Source: Dichomitus squalens LYAD-421 SS1 (taxonomy: Eukaryota > Basidiomycota > Agaricomycetes > Polyporales > Polyporaceae). From it: 64,000 nucleotides of DNA. Where the stretch lies: contig NW_006766890.1 of the NCBI RefSeq assembly GCF_000275845.1, positions 65,042 through 129,041 of the forward strand, written 5' to 3'. The position numbers and the translations under genes were made by a program. This document shows positions 57,109 through 64,000 of the stretch, in pieces (the stretch's first letter is position 1; each line of letters begins with the position of its first letter). The notes beneath the pieces are model-generated. The model saw only the letters and a list, made by a program, of their open reading frames with translations, did not search any database and was not told the DNA's origin.

Positions 57109-58743
57109 CATATGTCTGACGAGATGGAGGCGTGTCTCGTGTGCATATGCGTCTCCGCGAGATCCTACTGTGCAGGCCTACTTGTTCAAAGCTTCACCCT
57201 GGAAACAGGTCCCGTATGCGCTCCTCGCACGCGCCATCAGGTCGGTTCTTCCAACCATCTTCTTCAATATGTGCGATCGTGTCTCAAGTTCTCGCATTGG
57301 GCATGGCTACAGCTCAGTAAGCTGAGGGCGATCGGACACCCTCCTAAAGGCGGAGCGTGCTCTTTGGTTCTTCCTCCGGTTTTCCCGCGTTCTTACCACC
57401 TCTAAGCACACGGCTACTGCAACTCCTGCTCCCTCGGCGTCAGAAGACACCTGTGTAGCTAGCAAATTTCGTAGGCCCATGGAGAACCCCTTCGCTGAGT
57501 CTCCCGGGTGCATCGAAACTCGAGATCAGGCGCGATATTCTCGATCGTCGGCCGCGCTCTCCCCGACGGGCCCATCCATTCCGCGCCTGTTGGTCAACTG
57601 GCCGTCCGCCATTGGCAGCAACCCCCAAGCCTGAGAGAGATCAGAGAGATCGACGCAACGAGACCGAGGACCGGTCCGACTCGCCTCGCGAGCCAGGAAC
57701 GGGGGTGGGTGTCCTGGTCGCCCACAAACGATATGTATTGATGTCTTGAGGGGCTTGGCGCGTCCTGCGCCGCCCATAGAGCTTCGTGCGCGTCATGCCT
57801 CGACCGTGCGTGCGATGATGGCCATTAGCAGATATATGTACTTGCATAGACGGCGGTTTGGTAACGAATGACGGTCACTCTGTGGGCGCGAAGAACCACC
57901 CAGGCGTCGACGATCCGGTGCGGACCAAGCGGTGGTGGGCGTAGACAGGCTGTATGCAATCGCTATGACGCTGCAAAGCTGGAGATGCCTCGGAATCAGC
58001 AGGAATTGCAACACGCGCGCGGAGGCAAAGCGCAGGTGGATCCCCAAGACTCCCGACGGCTCGAAGAAGCTTTGCTTGCCAGAACACACGAGTCCAAACG
58101 TTGTTGCGCTCGAGCCGTCTGCCCACGCTTTCCCAGGCACCCGAATTGCGGCTCCGTAAGTACCGCTACAATTGCGAAGCATCCCCGAACAGTTGGAGGC
58201 CCCGCCCGCTGAGGCCGCGCGGTTCGTACCTTGCCTTGCGCGGTTCCCAGACCCAAATCGGTACCGTGTCGGATACGTTGGGATGCGAGTCATGCGACTG
58301 TGTGGCCTGAAGAGGAGGCCCCGGTGCACGGGTAGCCTCTAAATTCTATAGCTAATTGTCGGGCATCTCCGCGCCCCTTGAAGCTTGAAGGGTGCACATG
58401 CACCGACGATCAGGGCGGGGAGGGCGCGCCTCGGGCCTCCAATGGGCTCTGGAGCAGTCGAGCGCGAGGCACGCGCAGCACGGCGGGCTGCCTGAACCGC
58501 ACCGTTCGGGCTGCTGGGTTGCTGTATCCTGGAGATGCGCGTGTACTGGGTTGGTCGATTGAGGACGGGGTGGGAGCATGTGCTCCTGACGGCTTGCGGG
58601 CGCGAACCTTAGAAGTGATACGGGGGTGGCGTCGTGCTGAGAGCGGATTGTGCACGGTGGCTGATGCCCCACTCTGAGGCCGAGATTGGATAGCTGGATG
58701 TGGCTGGCGGATGTCTCTGCATGAGGTTGGTACGCCATCTTGC
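57109..58743. other. Gene-poor region left of the MITE
   Basis: No gene can be supported in 1.6 kb. Frames up to 178 codons (57793-58329, minus strand) are Arg/Ser-rich with no domain. Confidence 0.4.
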
Positions 58744-58745
58744 TA

Positions 58746-59198
58746 CAGTCGACACCCTCTTAACCCATAGCCCTCGGGACAGGCCCAAATATATGGGTTT
58801 TGAGGGGTTATGGGCTACCGGAACTTTAGCGCCTTTCAAGCGCCCTGATAAGTCCCAGTTAGCGAGCGCTGAACAGGCGTCTACTGACCCTTCGAGGGAG
58901 CGCTATGGGATTTCGAACACACTAAGCTACCCACAATGTGGTTGAAGCATGGATGGATGCTGGGAGGACACAAGGAAGCATGTATCAAGTACTTTGTGGG
59001 TTATTGATGAGCGAAATCTCAATGTGACCACTATTACCGTATGGGTTTTGAGCCCTAGAAGGCTATGGGTTATGGGGTACTGGGGACCTATGGGTTATGG
59101 GGTCGAATTCCCCCTATCCCGACTTGGGAAAGCCAAAATCCTATGGGTTTTTAGAGTTTATGGGTTACCAGGGGTATGGGTTAGGAGGGTGTCGACTG
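58746..59198. mobile_element. MITE with 28-bp terminal inverted repeats, TA target duplication
   Basis: A 453-bp non-autonomous DNA transposon. The left end begins CAGTCGACACCCTCTTAACC, and the right end read in reverse begins CAGTCGACACCCTCCTAACC. Over the outer 28 bases 26 match, the only differences being positions 15 and 25. TA flanks both sides (58744-58745 and 59199-59200). TIRs starting CAGT with a TA duplication point to the Tc1/mariner-pogo superfamily. No frame inside encodes a transposase. The interior repeats the motif TATGGGTT seven or more times. The element lies in a gene-poor region 6 kb from the window end. No second copy was seen in this window. Confidence 0.85.
59067..59102 (+). 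repeat. G-run cluster in MITE interior (possible G-quadruplex)
   Basis: The pattern GGG-N4-GGGG-N4-GGGG-N6-GGG-N4-GGGG fits a G-quadruplex consensus. It consists of two near-identical CTATGGGTTATGGGG units separated by a TACTGGGGAC spacer. Structure is predicted only. Confidence 0.5.
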
Positions 59199-61074
59199 TA
59201 TTCCGTAAGCTCTGAGGACCGCATGTGTGCGGAGGCAGTGTGTTGAGGACGTCCGGTCCATCGCTGGTCCGTCTTCTCGTCATTACTGTCGATAATCGCA
59301 ATACGACTACTGTAGTATCGGACGAGGTGCGATGTCCGCGGAGGCGTTTGAATAGACTCATCTCCGCCCACATATTGACAGCGCGCTTCGCCCGCCACAT
59401 ATGTCATAGATAAGACAAGGAGGGAACGAGGCAGCAAGGTTTGTTTACCGAGGTCGTGTAGGTGGTAGGGCGATGTCGTGCCATCGGCGAGCATATGTCG
59501 CCGGAGAAGTGTGGTGAGAGGTTCATACCTTGAAGAGGTGTGTCATAGAAGCAGAGGTAATGTTATTGGTCCCGAAAATGCTCTTCAAACGAGACACTCA
59601 GCCATCTGCAGCCCGGGATGAAACGCGAGCTGGAGGTTCTGGTTAGGCAACGTCCGGGCTATGAGCCTCAGAGTTCAAACGTTCGACCTGTACCTTGCTT
59701 CCGCCGGCCACTCTAGCTTACAGAGTGTGGCCGAGTGTGGCCAGAGCGTAGTGCTGAATCCAAGGGCGGCATCGTGGCCAAATTTGAGCTCCTCGCTTCA
59801 TTGACCGTGCTCGACGCTCGCGGAGTAAGGTTCAATAAATCCCTTGAAACGAGACAAGTCAGAAGCCACACACTGTGCCGGAATGGCATCCTGCGCACCC
59901 TCACGACACCCTGCCTGCCTCGTTTCCTTGCGCAACAGACGCAGGTGCGGCCTTCCCAGCAGGTGATCCGTGCTTGTCGCTCGATTGCATGCCGGACAGA
60001 CGCTGTAGGCCCGAGTGCCGCGTTGAGAGCTCTTCTGGATATTTGGCCACAGCGCTATCCTCTCTTTGTACGTCCATATTGGGCTAGGGGAGGTGCTTAT
60101 GCTGCTGCTGCATGCATGGGCAGGAGCATTCTGGGAGCAGCGACGTGCTGATGGGAGATTGTATGACTTGAGAACGACGTACCTATGACAAGCATAAGCA
60201 AGGCCACCTCATCAGGGATAAAATTCAAAACCCGAGGTGTCCCTAGTAACGTCGGGCTACATAGAACGCTTCTAGTCAATGAACACATTCAAAGTCGCTA
60301 GGGAGTGGAGAAAGTCTCCCTAGCGTCGGGTCCGGCGCTGCCATTTATGTCACGGTGGCCAGAAAACATCAATACGATATGCACGATATAAGTTGTTTGT
60401 ATGCAGATCATGCCTCTAGGGGACTCCTGTCGCGACGCTTTCAACTGGTTGGGTGAAACGGCATCAAGTTCTGGCCTGCTCTTGGCTGATACTGTGCCTG
60501 CTCGCAGCAGACGCTATGTATAATTACGGGGTAGGCCATGACTGCGTGATTGAACCCGGCGTGCGCAGGTCCGGCGTTCCCATCGCAGCTCCATGCAGTG
60601 ACGGGATAGCCGGCCAGTGAGCTGTACCTAGGTATGACGTCCAGTTGGCATGTGAAATTTGTTTCGCCCGTAGCTGTAAGTGCGGTATTTCACGGTGTCA
60701 AAAGAATGCTCACTCGTCTGTAGCGGCTGTGAGAAAATCTGACCTTGTCATATGAGGGTGCCAGGTCACTTCGGGTCACTGTTCTTGTGAGGAGTCACAA
60801 ACATTTAAAGTCGACGTCGACCATCCTCTCGCGAGCAAACAAGCGCCGAGGGGGACACGACCACGTGGTGCCATGGCAGAAACGCGTGGCGCGTAGCACG
60901 TGATGTTTATTTTGGGGTACGCGCGTGGCAAAGCAACGGTGGCAAGTTCAAGTTCAAGTTCCAACTCGTCAGCCACCAGCCACTCTTCCCTCACTATCAC
61001 TCCCATATCCTCCCAGCAGCCCTACACTCCCATCCTCTCTACAAGCACCTTCATATCACGCAAACTCTACCACA
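59199..61074. other. Gene-poor region right of the MITE, Spo12-like gene promoter
   Basis: 1.9 kb without a supported gene. A perfect hairpin lies at 60296-60325. The direct repeat GAGTGTGGCC occurs twice near 59720-59742. The final 200 bases are CT-rich leader and promoter of the Spo12-like gene. Confidence 0.4.
60296..60325. repeat. Perfect 10-bp stem, 10-base loop hairpin
   Basis: CGCTAGGGAG, a 10-base loop, then CTCCCTAGCG. A related stretch (CCCTAGTAACGTCGGG) occurs about 60 bases to the left, near 60241-60256, and the right arm is followed by TCGGG too. It is not followed by a T run, so a terminator is unlikely. It may be a decayed inverted repeat. Confidence 0.7.
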
Positions 61075-61634
61075 ATGTCTGCCACTTCCAGCCCCACCGA
61101 GTCCCCCACTGGCACCCCCATCCAGCCCATGCACAACCCTGCGCAAGCGGCCCACGTTGTCGTCCCACAGGCACCCCTTGGTAACGCCACCAACGGACAG
61201 TACAACCAGCTGCCTGGTATGGGCGCAAAGGCATTGCTCGCGAAGAAGTTCGCAAAGACACAGTATGTGCTTCCTCATGGCATCTCGCTTGATGAGCCAC
61301 GATTGACTTCTCGGCTCAGCAACCCTACCTACGTCTCGCCGACGGACAACATGATGACGCCTTGCAGCCAGAAGCTGAACCAGACCAAGAAGAAGCACTT
61401 CACAAAGTAAGTTCCTTGTCGGTCGCTCTCAGTTCCGAAGAGATCGCTGACTGCGCGCTCGAACATCAACTCGAATCTCGCGCAACGAATAGGGGTGTCG
61501 CGAAGCCAATGCCTTCTCTCTTCTCTCAGCAGGCAGACGCCAGCTCCGAGTCGGACTCGGAAGAGAGCTCGCCTCAGAACTCCACCGAACCCTCATCAGA
61601 GGGCAAGATGGCCGAGGACGAGAACCCGTTCTGA
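61075..61634 (+). CDS. Spo12-like cell-cycle protein
   Basis: A 157-residue protein from two exons (61075-61406 and 61493-61634), spliced 474 bases. A segment of exon 1, RLSNPTYVSPTDNMMTPCSQ followed by KLNQTKKKHFTK, matches the Spo12 motif (SP-T-D/N-x-x-x-S/TPC-x-x-K-L), seen in yeast Spo12/Bns1 of the FEAR mitotic-exit network. The N-terminus is Ser/Thr/Pro-rich and disordered, the middle GMGAKALLAKKF is basic, and the C-terminus is Ser/Asp/Glu-rich with KMAEDENPF. Frame is kept only with the AATAG acceptor at 61492, not the nearer CAG acceptors. The SP/TP pair suggests control by a proline-directed kinase such as Cdk1. Family call is by motif alone. Confidence 0.75.
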
Positions 61635-62465
61635 ACTCGCCCCCTGGCCGTCGGTTGCTGAGGTGTCATGGAGTTGCTTATCTGGGGGGCTAAGCCTGCC
61701 GCAGACTTGATCTTTATTATTCTGTACGACCATATCATGACGTCTCCTTCCCCTATCTGTCTTGTCATCCCGTCCTCTTGTCCCTGTCCTCGTCCTCGTT
61801 CCTCGTACTATTGTTTTGTGTTGCTGTGTCCTCGACTCTCGATCTCGACATCCACGGCTCGATTGATAGTGCCAAGCGCATTTGTACTCTCGATACAGGT
61901 CTCTACCGGGGCGTGGTCCCTCGACTCATTCATGGGAGAATACATGACCTCTCGCGTTGACGAGCAATCGCCTGCTCTCCATTCCCCCTGCGTACGAGTC
62001 CTTTTGTCGGTGCGCTTGTGGCTTCTCCGACCCGGAAGCACGTTGAAAAACTAGGCCATAATACTGGAAGGCGACACAAAATCGATCTTGCATCCGATCT
62101 CTAGAATGTAGTTTTTGGCCTGCGATGGATAAGTCAACGAAGATCTATTATGGAATCGACCTATCCAGCCGCGCGAGTCGGAGCGAACGTCCCTGGGAAA
62201 TGTACACTACGACCGAGGAAACGTTAAACGAAAGCGTAAGGGGTCGGGCATTATCATATGACGGTTTGTTGTATGAGGGAGTGGCGAGAGAAACTACGTC
62301 GGACGGGCCTACAGCACGAGAAAGTGTCCACGGCGATTCCAGGTATGGGATGGGGGTTACGGATGAGACAACGACAACTAGGAGAACGACCCAGCAAAGA
62401 CAGCAACTTTCAAGTCCGTCTACGACAGCGAGCCACGAACGTCAGACGAAAATGAGATCTGCGGC
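61635..62465. other. Convergent intergenic region, Spo12-like gene to chitin synthase
   Basis: 831 bases between two stop codons. Frames of up to 128 codons have no domain. No RNA gene or repeat recognised. Confidence 0.5.
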
Positions 62466-64000
62466 TTAGTTCCTGCGGCAGCAGCGGAAGAGGTTCCTCC
62501 TGAACCAGTAGTAGAGGCACTGTGGAGTGAAAGAGCGTCAGATGACCTTGTATATGCGTGCGAGCGTAACTAGGAATACCCACTCCGCAGAACTTGACGA
62601 GCGACAGACCAAAGGTGGAGTAGAGGATGAAGGCGAAGTAGGTGTTCTGCTTGTGCTGGAGCTTCGCCTGGTCCACCTGCTCGCTGCCCGTGCTGATGCC
62701 GTCCAGGCTCTCGATGGCGACGGCGAGCGCAGCGTTTGACAGCATCCAGAAACCGACGAGGCGGGTACGGAACGTCTTGTTCTCGTCGTCCATCGTTGGC
62801 TTCTCAACTACCTCCTTGGTCTCGACCTTGGTGAGCGCACGGGTGACAGTCTCCTTGAACGTCGCGTCGAGGTCCTCCTTGTTGCGGGCCGTGTCTTCGA
62901 CGACGACGTCGGCGTCCTTCGTCTTCTTGGACGAGACAGACGGGAGCGCCTCGGCCTTGTCCGAGCCCTTGGTGCCCCAAGAGACATCGTGCAAGTTGCA
63001 GAACGCGTACACGTTGAGGATATTGGTGAAGCTGGGCGCTAACAAGAGGTACTGGGGCATTGAGGATAACAAATGCCAAGGGTCACGCTGAGCACCTCGT
63101 CAGTACTGCAGCGGGGGTGGACAACAACGACAGTGCTTACGTAGAGCAGACACGCTATCAGCCAGATACCGAATGTCGAAAGTAGAGCAGCAATCAAAGC
63201 TCCAAGTGGAGGTTCGAAGAACTTCGCGACCAGCTTTGCGGTGGAGAGGCCTGCCAGCTGCTTGGGGATGGTCTGCGACGTCACAAACGTGAGCATCTTG
63301 ATCAAGAAGGAAAAACAAAGGGAACACACCTTGAAGGCGACTATAGTCAACCAGAACGAGCAGACCAAGAGATACAACGACAAGACACCGTACACCCAGA
63401 AAGTGATATTGTAGGTCATGCGTTCTCCCTTTGGTCTGTTACCCAACGCAAGGATGAATTGGAGTGCCAGGAAAGCGAGGTATATCATTTTGAGCGCGAA
63501 ATTCACATAGTAAGTCTGTATACAGGTCATCAACAGGTTACAGCCAACCTTGTGTACTCAAGGACTTACAGCAGTTTCCGTGACAAAAATGTTGATTCCC
63601 TGACCCGGTAGAAGGTCGATGATGATGCTGAATGTGAGCCAAATGTTTGCGAGAGCGAACCACGAGAATATCAATGTGAAGACGTTGTACTATTCAACTC
63701 GTCAACCCCGATATCGCGCTGGGAATCACGAACAGCGCACCAATGCTTGGATATGGAAGAAGAACATTCGAATGATGCCATGACCCGAGCGGTAGAGGTT
63801 GAAAAAGTTGATGACGGCGTACTGTGGATGTTATAAGTCAGACACGCCGTACGACCATCATCTCTTCATGACGTACCACTGACGCCGCGAACGAACCGTT
63901 CAGCCAACGACGACGTTGGCCAATAAGCTCAGCAGCGGACTCGGGCACATCGGTCTCAGCCTTACTCGGCTTGACGTATGTCAATGTCCAGCGGTCGTTC
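62466..64000 (-). CDS. Chitin synthase, C-terminal part (5' end outside window)
   Basis: Plasma-membrane GT2 chitin synthase, polymerising UDP-GlcNAc into cell-wall chitin. Only the membrane part and C-terminus are present; the catalytic QxxRW and EDR motifs would lie beyond 64000. At the right edge NGSFAASV and [13 protein letters not shown] match the start of the transmembrane region. Then come [37 protein letters not shown] and [11 protein letters not shown]. The conserved [20 protein letters not shown] is CNTHD-V-x-WGTKG with Leu for the usual Thr. After an acidic linker the last exons read LSLVKFCG and [17 protein letters not shown], stop at 62466. It belongs with the class I-III (division 1) enzymes by this tail. 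At least six introns are visible. Confidence 0.9.

Noticed and set aside
59715..60151. 138-codon plus-strand frame right of the MITE
   Set aside because: No domain and no relation to transposases.

Overview
The window is nuclear DNA of a filamentous fungus. Genes are densely packed on both strands, nearly all are interrupted by short introns (about 50-70 bases, GT...AG), and the products are eukaryotic (ESCRT-III, SCF F-box, U1 snRNP, chitin synthase, Rheb, Mob1). Intron density and the protein flavour (a POZ/BTB protein, a stand-alone HMG-box regulator, DUF676 hydrolase, GRR1 with a long tail) point to a basidiomycete, most likely an Agaricomycete. That placement is inference from recognised families; no search was run.

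Layout. 0.6-8.1 kb: DUF676 serine hydrolase (+), NatA catalytic subunit NAA10 (-), F-box/LRR protein GRR1 (-) and a divergent unknown gene (+). 8.4-17.3 kb: RNA-centred genes: LSM3 (-) and U1 snRNP C (+) sharing one short bidirectional promoter, then Sua5 tRNA-modification enzyme (+), an HMG-box regulator (+) and the DEAD-box helicase DBP8 (+). 19-33 kb: BTB/POZ protein (-), MOB1 (-), Hsp31/DJ-1-like protein (+), U1A/U2B''-like protein (-), ceramide synthase (+), Snf7/Vps32 (+), Nem1-type phosphatase (-) and tRNA-Cys(GCA) (-).

34-49 kb is the most distinctive part: four head-to-tail MFS transporters of the Dal5/Tna1-like anion:cation symporter family (-), and a fifth, opposite-strand relative (+) beyond a RING-finger gene (+) and an AlaX-like alanyl-tRNA editing protein (-). 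Three of the tandem copies keep the same promoter architecture: a TATA box 96-99 bases before the ATG and a GCAAGGTTC-type box just upstream of it. Two of them also share a TGTGATCACA palindrome. 49.4-53.4 kb is a GH2 beta-mannosidase (+), and 54.9-55.8 kb a Rheb GTPase (-). 55.8-61.1 kb is gene-poor and carries a previously unlabelled 453-bp MITE with 28-bp terminal inverted repeats and TA target duplication. The window closes with a small Spo12-like protein (+) and the 3' end of a chitin synthase (-) that runs off the right edge.

Most genes are housekeeping, and I see no classical secondary-metabolite or defence cluster. The accessory features are the transporter array, the MITE, a 37-bp promoter tandem repeat, and one or two unrecognised small genes. 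CDS coordinates give the span from start to stop codon including introns. Intron boundaries were read by eye from splice sites and frame, and are given only where worked out.
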